Source: DASXTC01 sp036505635
Lineage (GTDB): Bacteria > Acidobacteriota > Polarisedimenticolia > JACPZX01 > DASXTC01
Direction: 5' to 3'
Assembly: GCA_036505635.1 (NCBI GenBank)
Contig: DASXTC010000032.1
Span: forward strand, 62,001 to 126,000
DNA: 64,000 nucleotides
The number at the start of each line of letters is the position of its first letter. The first letter of the stretch is position 1. Below the pieces are notes generated by a model. It was not told where the DNA came from. It did no database searches and worked only from the letters and a program-made list of their open reading frames with translations. Shown here in pieces: positions 7,449 through 15,747 of the stretch. Made by a program: the position numbers and the translations under genes.

Positions 7449-10400
7449 CTAGAAGTTGAAGGTCGCCCCCAGCTCGAAGCGGCGCCCGAACTCGCGGGTG
7501 CCTCTCAGGCCGATCCCGTTGAAGGCCGCGATGTTGTAACTGGTGAGGGCCAGGTCGTCGGTGTTGAGCAGGTTCTCGATGTTGAGGTAACCGGAGGCCC
7601 GCACCTTCCCGATGACGAAGTTCTTCTCGAGGTGAGTGTCGATCTTCCAGGCGCCCTGGTTGCGCTGGTCGTTTCGCTGACCGGTCGGGAAGAATGTGCG
7701 GAACGTGGAGTTGCCCGTGCTGTCCTGGTCGGCGATCCTCGCGATGACGGAGTAGGGGGTACCGGAGGCCCACTGGATGACGGTGCCGAAGCTGACCTCA
7801 TGGGGCAGCCGCGTGACGGCCTGGAACTTGAGGATGTGGCGCTGGTCGAAATTGAGGTAGCCGGCCTCGTCGTCTGTCGTCTGCGGGTCGTTGCCGAGCT
7901 CCGAGCCGAAGGTCTCCGCCTGCCCGAACGCCTCCGACCAGGTGTAGCTGGCCTGCATCTGCCAGTTGCGGTGCAGCCTCTTGACTACCTTGAGCTCGTA
8001 GGCCTCGTAGCGAGAGGAGTTGAAGTTGCCGATCCGGAGTATCTGGTTGAAGGAGTTGTTCACGGTGTAGAGGTCCGGCGCCTGGTTTGGCAGGCTGAAG
8101 CCCCTGTTGAACGCGAAGTTGCCCCCCTCGACCGCCTGGCCGGCGGGGTCGACCCCCACCCGGCCGAACTTGTCGGTCTCGAGACGGTTGCCGTCCCCGC
8201 AGATGAGGAGCGGGTCGATGCCGAAGACTTCCCCGTACTGCTCGCACGTGATGTGGTTGTAGTCGGTGTCCTGCAGCAGGTCGTAGCTCTTCCGGCGGAT
8301 GTACGTGATGCCCGCGGACCACTCGGGCGCCAGCTCGCGCTCGAATCCGATGCTCAGCTCGTCGGTGTACGGCGTCCTGAGGTTCCGGTCCACCTGCGTG
8401 ATCGATACGGTCGAAGCGGCCTTCGAGAGCTGGCCCGGAACGATGACGTGGTTCGCGTTGGGTAGGAACGCGTAGCTTACCCGGTCGGGGCCGATCTCAC
8501 CGGTGATCGTGCCCAGGAAGAGGCGATCGTAGTAGCGGCTCCAGTTGCCGAACGCCTTGGTCTTGCCGTCGGCCCACGGGTCCCAGGAAATGCTGAGGCG
8601 CGGAGACAGGTTGTTGTTGACGATCTCGAAGTTGGAGGTTTGCCTGCCGATGTAACGAGTGAAATCCCGGTAGAACGCCTGCCCCTCGTTCCCCGAGGTG
8701 CTTATCCGGCCGTTGCCGTCGAGGTCCAGGGAGGCGATGCTCGGATCCACGTCGACGGTCCCATCCTGGTCCCGATCGGTGTAGATGTTGTTGGTCGGGA
8801 CTTCGGGCGGGTTGCCGTTGTACTTCGCAGGGTCCCAGCAGTTCGATGTCGCGGCGATGGTCCCGGGCCTGATGGTCTCCTGGAGCCTCGCTTCCGCGCA
8901 GTAGGCGCTCCAGAGCTTGATGGCCTTTGTCCGTTCCGCCCGGGGATCGAACTCGTCGAACCCCGAGGTGTCAACGTCCTCGCGGTCGATCCTCACGCCG
9001 ACGTTGACCGTGAGGTTCGGCCGCGGCTTCCAGGCGTCGAGAAGGTAGGCGCCGCTGTTGAAGCTCGCCGCGCGCTGGGGCGTCACGAGCGGGTCGTACG
9101 TCAGGAGGAGCTGGAAGCCGTTGACCTCATCTGTATTGGCGGTCTGGCCGCCTCCACTGGACGGTGGCGGGTTGAACGGAGTGGTCACGTCGAGCAACTG
9201 CGGATTGAAGACCGGATTATCCCGGAACTTCTCGTCGGCGAACTCGATGCCGGCCTTGATGTTGTGCTGGCCCAGGAAATCCTCGATGTTGTAGGAGAGG
9301 TCGGTCTTGATGCTGTTGCGCTCCCGCGTGTCGTCGCCTCTGAAGGGGAACGGCCCACCGATCTGTCCGTTGACCAGATCGACCGTATAGGTCCGCTTCT
9401 CGCCGCGCGCCGGGTTGCAGTTGATGGTGTCGCACGGGTATTGGGCCTGGATGGTCTGGCCGCTCACCTTCTTCACGGTCTCGGTGGGGGTGAAATACTT
9501 CGATACCGGTTCGACCTTCTGCCCGCCGGTATAGAGGGTGACGAGCGATTCGAGGAGGAGCTGCGGCGAGATGGTCGATGTCCACTTGAGCTGGGGCGTG
9601 GTGGAGCCCTGCGAATACTTGAAATCGGAATCGGGAGAAACCCCCAGGTCGAGCCCGAAACCTGTGAAGGTCAGCGGGTCGATGGTAATCTGCAGCGCCA
9701 GCTTGTTGTACGAGCTGGCCTGCCAGGTCAGCTTCCCGAACGCGTAAAGCCCCTTGACGGTGCGCACGATGTTGGAGCCGGCCAGGTTGAGCGGGTTCTC
9801 GGCGTCGAGCCTCTTGATGGATGCGTAGTACCAGAGCTTGTCCTTGAAGACGGCGCCGCCGAGGTTCAGCGCGCCGCGCAGATCTGAGTAGTTGGGGTAA
9901 TCAGTCTCGAACTTATTGATATCATTATTCAGGGCCCCGTTGCCGTTGAGGAACTTGCCGCGCCACTGGAAGTTGATGTTCCCCTCGAAATCATTGCCGC
10001 CCGATTTCGTGATGACGTTGGCGAAGCCGCCGTCGGCGCGGCCATACTCGGCCGAGGCGCCCGAGGTGATGACCTCCACCTCCTCGATGATGTCCGAGTT
10101 GAGGTTCTGGCCGAACGTGCCGCTGACGGGATCGGTGACGTTGCCGCCGTCGAGCCGGTACTGCAGCCCTGTGTCGCGGGCGCCATGCACGTTGGGGTTG
10201 CCGTCACCGTCGGTGTCGGTGACGCCCGGAGCGAGGGTCAGGATGTCCTGGTAGTTCTTCCCGATGATCGGCAGCCCCTCGATGAACTCCGCGCTGTAGG
10301 AGCTGGCGGTCTTGGTCCCCTCGGTATCGACGATATTTCCCTGGGACTCCACGTGGATCACCTCGGTGGTCTCCGCCGTGCTGCGCAGCGTCAGGTCCGC

Positions 10401-10727
10401 CACCGTGGTCTTGCCCGCGTCCAGATCCAGCGGACCCAGCTCCATGGGAGCGAAGCCGGGATAGTCGACCTTGATGTAGTAGTCGTTTGCCGGGTTCAGG
10501 AGGGGGATCCTGTAGTTGCCCTCGATGTCCGTGACGACCTGCTTGTTTCCGCTGGGCTGACTCTTGCTCTTGATCATGACGACCACGCCGGGGAGACCCG
10601 ACCCATCCGTATCGACGACACGGCCTTTCACGGTCGAGGTGGTCGCCTGGGCAAACAGGAGCGGAAAGCACAGCCCCTGAACGATCAGAAGCGCTCCGAA
10701 CAAAGTAGAAAACCGTCTCGCCGACAT
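7449..10727 (-). CDS. Oar-like TonB-dependent outer-membrane receptor with carboxypeptidase-regulatory-like domain
   Basis: Start ATG 10727 has GGAGGT six bases upstream and opens a signal peptide (residues about 1-26, ending LLFAQA), giving 1092 residues. Residues 30-115 form a carboxypeptidase-regulatory-like Ig fold (VKGRVVDTDGSGLPGVVV). A TonB plug domain follows (EGLPIIGKNYQDILTLAPGV, then RLDGGNVTDPVSGTFGQN), and then a long beta-barrel ending in a terminal Phe (ATFNF), the usual barrel-insertion signal. Aspartate-rich loops at about residues 640-680 (YTDRDQDGTVDVD) may bind Ca2+. Family knowledge places it in the outer membrane, taking up or exporting large ligands; the substrate is unknown. 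It has its own promoter, a 166-base structured leader and a strong terminator. Confidence 0.92.
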   Translation of the reverse strand: MSARRFSTLFGALLIVQGLCFPLLFAQATTSTVKGRVVDTDGSGLPGVVVMIKSKSQPSGNKQVVTDIEGNYRIPLLNPANDYYIKVDYPGFAPMELGPLDLDAGKTTVADLTLRSTAETTEVIHVESQGNIVDTEGTKTASSYSAEFIEGLPIIGKNYQDILTLAPGVTDTDGDGNPNVHGARDTGLQYRLDGGNVTDPVSGTFGQNLNSDIIEEVEVITSGASAEYGRADGGFANVITKSGGNDFEGNINFQWRGKFLNGNGALNNDINKFETDYPNYSDLRGALNLGGAVFKDKLWYYASIKRLDAENPLNLAGSNIVRTVKGLYAFGKLTWQASSYNKLALQITIDPLTFTGFGLDLGVSPDSDFKYSQGSTTPQLKWTSTISPQLLLESLVTLYTGGQKVEPVSKYFTPTETVKKVSGQTIQAQYPCDTINCNPARGEKRTYTVDLVNGQIGGPFPFRGDDTRERNSIKTDLSYNIEDFLGQHNIKAGIEFADEKFRDNPVFNPQLLDVTTPFNPPPSSGGGQTANTDEVNGFQLLLTYDPLVTPQRAASFNSGAYLLDAWKPRPNLTVNVGVRIDREDVDTSGFDEFDPRAERTKAIKLWSAYCAEARLQETIRPGTIAATSNCWDPAKYNGNPPEVPTNNIYTDRDQDGTVDVDPSIASLDLDGNGRISTSGNEGQAFYRDFTRYIGRQTSNFEIVNNNLSPRLSISWDPWADGKTKAFGNWSRYYDRLFLGTITGEIGPDRVSYAFLPNANHVIVPGQLSKAASTVSITQVDRNLRTPYTDELSIGFERELAPEWSAGITYIRRKSYDLLQDTDYNHITCEQYGEVFGIDPLLICGDGNRLETDKFGRVGVDPAGQAVEGGNFAFNRGFSLPNQAPDLYTVNNSFNQILRIGNFNSSRYEAYELKVVKRLHRNWQMQASYTWSEAFGQAETFGSELGNDPQTTDDEAGYLNFDQRHILKFQAVTRLPHEVSFGTVIQWASGTPYSVIARIADQDSTGNSTFRTFFPTGQRNDQRNQGAWKIDTHLEKNFVIGKVRASGYLNIENLLNTDDLALTSYNIAAFNGIGLRGTREFGRRFELGATFNF

Positions 10728-11122
10728 GAAAGACCTCCATCGATGCCCAGGGATCAGAAGGGCCGCGATGAGCCCCGGCGGTTCACTGTCCGCCGGCCGG
10801 CCTGCGATTTTGCAGGAAAGCGGACTGAGGTAACCGGCGTGATCCTGTGATGAGACTACGGCTGAATAAACCTCCGCCCCGCACAGAAATGGACGACATC
10901 TCATACCACGCGGAATGCGATTGTGTCAAGAATCCGTTGCGGTTCGGCCGTCAGGATTTTGAGCCGGCCCGCGGCGGTGGTGCCCCTGGCGGCACTTCCC
11001 GCATCGCCTCCCGCGTCCCGAGGCCGCCCGGATTCCCCACTTCACCGGGCCGACCCACCTGAACGCCATCACGATAGACCCTGATCCGGATGTTTTGTTT
11101 ACCGGGGGGCGGGCCGTTCGCG
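10728..11122. other. Gap with receptor promoter and structured leader
   Basis: This 395-base gap contains the receptor's promoter (10900-10929) and a leader of about 166 bases. The leader can fold a perfect 7-bp hairpin CCGGCGG/CCGCCGG (10775-10796) and a smaller CCTGC/GCAGG hairpin just upstream of it on the transcript. No known riboswitch was recognised. The part from 10931 to 11122 shows nothing convincing. Confidence 0.4.
10900..10929 (-). promoter_or_regulatory. Sigma-70-type promoter of the TonB-dependent receptor gene
   Basis: Minus-strand TTGACA (10924-10929) and TATGAG (10900-10905) are separated by 18 bases. The start codon is about 166 bases downstream, leaving room for leader regulation. 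Confidence 0.55.
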
Positions 11123-12022
11123 TCAGACTCCGAGCGTCGGAACCACGACAACCCGGTAGGAGACCGGCCGGACTTCCGCGCCCGGAGCCGCCGATCCCGA
11201 CGGCAGCCCGACCGTCAGCTCGAATCGGGTGCCGGAGCTCACCGTGCGGGATTCGGTCAATCCGATAGGCTCGAGGCGGGTTCGTGCCTCATCGACGAAA
11301 TCGGCTCCCGAGAGCTCCACCCTCACGGTGATCAGATCGCCCTGGGCGCGTTCGGGAGTGAGTGTGACCGACAGGCCGACGAACCGGCGCTCGCCTCCGC
11401 GGACGGCGGCCGGAACCTTCATTCCCGAAGTGTACGAAACGGGAAGCCCCACCATCGTGCTCAGCACCTGCTCGTCGGGAGGGTCCGACTGGCCCCCGCA
11501 CTCCCGCGTGACTTCGATCTGAAATCGCACGGTACCGGAGATCGGCGCCGGCGGCGGGATGCTCATCTCCTCGTCCGACGCAGCCCGAACCGAGAGGCTC
11601 AGCACGACGCGCCGGTCCGCGCCCTCGTCGTGGTCGATCTCGAACAGATAGGAGCCTTCGGACGAAACGACGGTCGCCTCCTCCCTGTGGGAGACCTGTG
11701 CGCCGGGAGGGGGCGTGGAGCCGCCGCCGCTCCAGGTGTCGGCCGCGATGGTGAGCGCGATCCCGGCCTCCTGAGGAGGGCCGGCGGTCACCGCGAGTCG
11801 GAAGGAGAGCGGGGGCCCGGCATAAGGGACCCTTCTGATCAGCAGCCCCGTGCCACCGAAGGGGACCCGCGCCAGATTCGTGTCGACCGTCCGGGTGCCG
11901 AGCGAGTCGATCACGAGGGTCCTGACCGTCACGAGGGCGCGCGAAGCCGGGGAGGGCGCCTGCGCCGCCACGGGGCCTGTGGAAGCGGCCAGCAGGAGAA
12001 AGAGGGGGGCGAGCCCGCACAT
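11123..12022 (-). CDS. Secreted protein of unknown function
   Basis: I do not recognise this protein. From ATG 12022 it is 299 residues and starts with a clean signal peptide (MCGLAPLFLLLAASTGPVAAQA). The mature part is rich in Val, Thr and Pro and alternates hydrophobic and polar residues, suggesting a beta-sandwich secreted or periplasmic protein; there are no obvious catalytic motifs. The open frame continues upstream to 12118. However, a promoter (12030-12058) predicts transcription beginning at about 12023, so the upstream codons would not be transcribed and the mRNA may be leaderless. The gene is divergent from gatC. Confidence 0.65.
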   Translation of the reverse strand: MCGLAPLFLLLAASTGPVAAQAPSPASRALVTVRTLVIDSLGTRTVDTNLARVPFGGTGLLIRRVPYAGPPLSFRLAVTAGPPQEAGIALTIAADTWSGGGSTPPPGAQVSHREEATVVSSEGSYLFEIDHDEGADRRVVLSLSVRAASDEEMSIPPPAPISGTVRFQIEVTRECGGQSDPPDEQVLSTMVGLPVSYTSGMKVPAAVRGGERRFVGLSVTLTPERAQGDLITVRVELSGADFVDEARTRLEPIGLTESRTVSSGTRFELTVGLPSGSAAPGAEVRPVSYRVVVVPTLGV

Positions 12023-12029
12023 GAGGCAG

Positions 12030-12058
12030 ACTCTAGATGTGGCGCCGCGCGGTGTCAA
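12030..12058 (-). promoter_or_regulatory. Promoter giving a likely leaderless mRNA
   Basis: Minus-strand TTGACA (12053-12058) and TAGAGT (12030-12035) with a 17-base spacer. The -10 box ends 7 bases before the ATG at 12022, so transcription should begin at or next to the start codon. Confidence 0.55.
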
Positions 12059-12070
12059 CGCGCGCCGTTG

Positions 12071-12100
12071 TTGAAAGGGGCCGGGGGCCTGTTCTACCAT
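12071..12100 (+). promoter_or_regulatory. Possible promoter of the gatCA operon
   Basis: TTGAAA (12071-12076) and TACCAT (12095-12100) with an 18-base spacer, 26 bases before the gatC start. Confidence 0.4.
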
Positions 12101-12126
12101 GCTCGCCGGGAGAGCCACCTGCCCAG

Positions 12127-12426
12127 ATGAAGATAACCCTCGAAGAAGTCAGGCGGATCGCCGGGCTCGCCCACATCCAGTCCTCGGACGCCGGTGATGA
12201 AGAGCTCGAGCTGATGCGTGGCCAGCTCGATCAGGTCCTCGCATTCGTGGACAAGCTCAACGCGCTCGATACGCGAGGAGTCGAGCCAGCGATCGGTGTC
12301 GCGGAGGGGATGACCGGGCCCCTGCGCGAGGACGTCCCAGGGGCCACGCTGGCAGAGGAGGAGGCTCTCTCCAACGCACCGGAGAGCGGGCGCGGCCACT
12401 TCAAGGTCCCCCGGGTCATCACGTGA
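12127..12426 (+). CDS. gatC: Aspartyl/glutamyl-tRNA amidotransferase subunit C
   Basis: The 99-residue protein has the GatC pattern: MKITLEEVRRIAGLAHI, a central helix LMRGQLDQVLAFVDKLNALD, and a C-terminus with PLREDV and GHFKVPRVI. GatC is the small belt subunit that ties GatA to GatB in the complex that amidates misacylated Glu-tRNA-Gln or Asp-tRNA-Asn. Its TGA overlaps the GTG start of gatA by 4 bases. The ATG at 12127 fits the usual family N-terminus; the upstream extension of the frame has no support. Confidence 0.95.
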   Translation: MKITLEEVRRIAGLAHIQSSDAGDEELELMRGQLDQVLAFVDKLNALDTRGVEPAIGVAEGMTGPLREDVPGATLAEEEALSNAPESGRGHFKVPRVIT

Positions 12427-13907
12427 CCGACCTCGCGCGCCTGGGGGCGGGCCCCCTGCGCGACCTGTTCGCGCGCGGCGAAGCCTCGGCGGTGGAGATC
12501 GTCCGGGCGCACCTCGACCACCTGGGCAGGGTTGAGCCTCGCGTCGAGGCATTCCTCTCGGTCATGGCCGACGCGGCCCAGACCCGGGCGGTGTGGCTCG
12601 ACCGGAGCAGGTCGAGCGGCGAGCCGGCGGGGGCACTGGCGGGAGTGCCTGTCGCCATCAAGGACGTCCTGTGCGTTCGCGGGGCGCCGACCACCTGCGG
12701 GTCACGCATCCTGGAGGGCTTCCGTCCCCCCTTCGACGCCACGTGCGTCAAGAGCCTGGTCGACGCAGGCGCCGTCATCCTGGGCAAGACCAACATGGAT
12801 GAGTTCGCGATGGGGTCTTCCACCGAGCACTCGGCATTCAAGAGGACGCGCAATCCCTGGGACCTCGAACGAGTGCCCGGCGGAAGCAGCGGTGGCTCGG
12901 CGGCCGCCGTGGCGGCGCGGGAGGTCCCCCTGGCTGTGGGAACCGACACCGGGGGATCCATCCGCCAGCCGGCCGCCTTCACCGCGACGGTCGGGCTCAA
13001 GCCGACCTATGGCCGCGTATCGCGATACGGCCTCGTCGCCTTCGCGTCGTCGCTCGATCAGGCGGGCCCAATTGCCAGGACGGTTCGGGACGCGGCCATG
13101 GGGCTGTCGGCGATGGCGGGCCACGATCCACGGGACATGACCAGCTCCGTCGAGCCGGTGGCGGACTATATCGGCGCGGCGGAAGGGCGTGGGCGCGAGA
13201 TCGCGGGATTGCGGGTCGGCGTGCCTCGCGAGTTCTTCGGCAGGGGGCTCGACCCGGAGGTAGCGGCCGGGGTGAGGCGCTGCCATGACGCCCTCGCGGC
13301 ACGGGGAGCCGAGATCGTCGAGGTCTCCCTGCCGGCCACCGACTTCGCCATCGCCGCCTACTACCTGGTGGCCACCGCGGAGGCCTCCTCGAACCTCGCC
13401 CGGTACGACGGCGTGCGCTACGGGTTCAGGGATCCGCACGCTTCCACGTTGAAGGAGATGTATGGCAGGACGAGGCAGGCCGGGTTCGGTCCGGAGGTCA
13501 AGCGGCGGATCATGCTGGGAACCTACGCGCTCTCGGCGGGCTACTACGACGCCTACTACCTCAAGGCGATGAGGGCGCGCACGCTGATCCGAAGCGATTT
13601 CGCGCGCGCCTTCGAGAAGGTCGATGTGCTGGTGGGCCCCACCACTCCCACGCCGGCCTTTCGCCTCGGCGAGAAGCTCGACGACCCGCTCGCCATGTAC
13701 CTGTCCGACATCTACACGGTCACGGCGAACCTCTCCGGCGTCCCGGCCATGTCGATCCCGTGCGGGTTCACGAAGGCGGGCCTGCCGATCGGATGCCAGA
13801 TCCTGGGGCGGTACTTCGACGAGCCGACGATCTTCTCGGTGGCTGCCGCCCTCGAATCGGACCTGAACGTCATGAAACAGGCGCCACCGCTCGCGGTGGA
13901 TGATTGA
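12423..13907 (+). CDS. gatA: Aspartyl/glutamyl-tRNA amidotransferase subunit A
   Basis: This 494-residue amidase-signature protein releases ammonia from glutamine and passes it to GatB for transamidation. The Ser-cisSer-Lys triad is visible: Lys80 in PVAIKDV, Ser155 in PGGSSGGSAAAVAA and Ser179 in GTDTGGSIRQPA. Start is GTG in a 4-base overlap with gatC. The C-terminal half has the SGVPAMSIPCGF motif usual for GatA. The stop overlaps a possible TTG start of the next gene. gatB is not in the window, so it must be elsewhere if a complete GatCAB complex exists. Confidence 0.97.
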   Translation: MTDLARLGAGPLRDLFARGEASAVEIVRAHLDHLGRVEPRVEAFLSVMADAAQTRAVWLDRSRSSGEPAGALAGVPVAIKDVLCVRGAPTTCGSRILEGFRPPFDATCVKSLVDAGAVILGKTNMDEFAMGSSTEHSAFKRTRNPWDLERVPGGSSGGSAAAVAAREVPLAVGTDTGGSIRQPAAFTATVGLKPTYGRVSRYGLVAFASSLDQAGPIARTVRDAAMGLSAMAGHDPRDMTSSVEPVADYIGAAEGRGREIAGLRVGVPREFFGRGLDPEVAAGVRRCHDALAARGAEIVEVSLPATDFAIAAYYLVATAEASSNLARYDGVRYGFRDPHASTLKEMYGRTRQAGFGPEVKRRIMLGTYALSAGYYDAYYLKAMRARTLIRSDFARAFEKVDVLVGPTTPTPAFRLGEKLDDPLAMYLSDIYTVTANLSGVPAMSIPCGFTKAGLPIGCQILGRYFDEPTIFSVAAALESDLNVMKQAPPLAVDD

Positions 13908-13912
13908 CCGGA

Positions 13913-15694
13913 ATGCCGCGCGGGAGAGGCTGCGCGCGCGCGAGCGTCCTCGTCGCGGCGCTTCTCCTGCCGCATCCCGCCCTCACCCCGGCACGCGCCG
14001 CGAGCACCCGGCGCGCCCCCGTCGCCGGCTCCGTCGTCGCCACGCTCGAGAAGGCCAACGGGATCTTCCTGGAGGTCCAGGCGGGCCCGCGTGACAGCTA
14101 CATCTCGCTGGCCGTGGCCTACGCCGGCTCGGAGCGTCGATGGGCCGACATCGAGAAGGCCAACGCCGGCCGGCCCGTCCGGCCGGGCCTCTTCTACGCG
14201 ATACCGTTCGAGATCCTTTCGGCCGGGGAACGCGCCCGGTGCCTCGTCGCGCTCTTCCCCGGCGACGGTCCCGGCGACGAGGCTTGGGTCCATCGCGTCC
14301 CCGAGGGGGACGACGGCCAGACTCTCGAGAGCGTCGCGTTGTGGTTCACGGGGGACGCCAGCCTCGCCGATGACCTGGCAGAGTCCAACGGGATCGAGTG
14401 GGCCCCGCTGTCGGCCGGCGCCGAGGTCACGATCCCGGCGGCCATTCTCTCGCCGGTGTTTCTCAAGACCCCGCCGCCCGAGCCGGCGCCTCCTCCCGTG
14501 CCGCGGAAGCCCGCTCTGCCCGTAAAGGCCGGGGACCTGACCTTCATGGACGACGGCGCGGCCAGCTACGCGGTCTACCGGCTCAAGGCCGGCGAGGCGC
14601 TCTACTCGGCGGTGGTGGCGCGGTTCACGGGGAGGCTCGACCCCGATGACGTCTCCGCGGTCGCCGCCAGGATCGTCCAGTTGAGCGGAATCAAGAAGCT
14701 CACCTCCATCCCCATCGGGTATCCGGTGAAGATCCCGCGCGACCTCATCCTGCCCGAGCACCTGCCGCAGGGAGACCCGTTGCGCGAAAAGTACGAGAAA
14801 GGGCTGGCTGCGGCGGAACGTCACCAGATCACGACGCGGGCGCGCGACCTGGGGGGCATCACGATTATTCTGGATGCCGGGCATGGAGGCGACGACGTCG
14901 GCGCGCAGCGCAACGGCGTGCACGAGGACGACTACGTCTTCGACATCGTGTGCCGGATCAAGGAGCTCGCGGAGCGCACAACCGCCGCGCGCGTCCTGAC
15001 CACGATCAAGGACCGCAGCAGCGGCTTCGCGCCTCAGGAAGGGCCCTTCGGCGTGGACCGCGACGAGTTCCTTCTCACGACCCCCGTCTACTTCCCGCGC
15101 CAGCCCCACGTGGCCACGGTCGGGGTCAATCTGCGCTGGTATCTGGTGAACTCCTACTTCCGATCCGCGATCGCGGCGGGGGCGAACCCGGAGCGGATCG
15201 TCTTCGTCAGCGTGCACGCCGACTCGCTGCACCCTTCGGTGCGGGGGGCGATGGTCTACGTGCCGGGACAGGGATACCGGACCGGCACCTACGGCCACGT
15301 CGGCCGCATGTACGATCGCAAGGAGGTGGGCGAGCTGCGATACGTGAAGTTCTCCACGGGGGAACGCGAGACCGCGGAAGGGCTCTCGCGCCGCCTCGCC
15401 GCCAGGCTCATCGCCGCGTTCACCGCCGCGGGTCTGCCGGTGCACGCCTACGAGCCGATCCGCGATCACGTGATTCGCAGGCGCCGCTCCTGGACCCCCG
15501 CCGTCATCCGGACGAGCCTCGTCCCTCAGAGCCTTCTGCTGGAGGTGGTGAACCTCAACAACAACGAGGACGCGGCTCTCCTCAAGCGGGCCTCCTTCCG
15601 TCAGAAAGTTGCGGAGGCCTTCCTCGACGCGCTGCGCCGCCACTATTCAGCCGGGGCCCCCCCGACCACGACGGCGGCCGGAAAGGCGCGCTGA
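13913..15694 (+). CDS. Secreted N-acetylmuramoyl-L-alanine amidase (Amidase_3 family)
   Basis: The protein cleaves the amide bond between MurNAc and the stem peptide of peptidoglycan. The catalytic domain is in the C-terminal half. Zinc and active-site residues are His324 in LDAGHGG, the Glu in GVHEDDYVF, the His in VSVHADSLHP and the Glu in LLLEVVNLNN. The N-terminus is a signal peptide. Residues 35-290 contain two or three regions resembling degenerate LysM-like wall-binding modules, separated by a Pro-rich linker (PPPEPAPPPVPRKPA). Start ATG 13913 gives 593 residues; an in-frame TTG at 13904 would overlap gatA by 4 bases and is an alternative. It probably acts in the periplasm in wall remodelling or cell separation. 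Confidence 0.9.
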   Translation: MPRGRGCARASVLVAALLLPHPALTPARAASTRRAPVAGSVVATLEKANGIFLEVQAGPRDSYISLAVAYAGSERRWADIEKANAGRPVRPGLFYAIPFEILSAGERARCLVALFPGDGPGDEAWVHRVPEGDDGQTLESVALWFTGDASLADDLAESNGIEWAPLSAGAEVTIPAAILSPVFLKTPPPEPAPPPVPRKPALPVKAGDLTFMDDGAASYAVYRLKAGEALYSAVVARFTGRLDPDDVSAVAARIVQLSGIKKLTSIPIGYPVKIPRDLILPEHLPQGDPLREKYEKGLAAAERHQITTRARDLGGITIILDAGHGGDDVGAQRNGVHEDDYVFDIVCRIKELAERTTAARVLTTIKDRSSGFAPQEGPFGVDRDEFLLTTPVYFPRQPHVATVGVNLRWYLVNSYFRSAIAAGANPERIVFVSVHADSLHPSVRGAMVYVPGQGYRTGTYGHVGRMYDRKEVGELRYVKFSTGERETAEGLSRRLAARLIAAFTAAGLPVHAYEPIRDHVIRRRRSWTPAVIRTSLVPQSLLLEVVNLNNNEDAALLKRASFRQKVAEAFLDALRRHYSAGAPPTTTAAGKAR

Positions 15695-15747
15695 GCCGAT
15701 TGGGCGATTGACTCACCCGGCACCCTGTGGAAGGATCCACGACTTCC

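Noticed and set aside
10951..11151. 66-codon minus-strand frame containing NIRIRVYRDGVQVG
   Set aside because: It looks weakly protein-like, but its start overlaps the end of the secreted protein gene, there is no ribosome binding site and the rest is Pro/Gly-rich. It could be a remnant, but support is too weak.
13712..15643. 643-codon minus-strand frame opposite the amidase gene
   Set aside because: The amidase on the other strand has a full catalytic set; the antisense frame has no motif and is a composition artefact.
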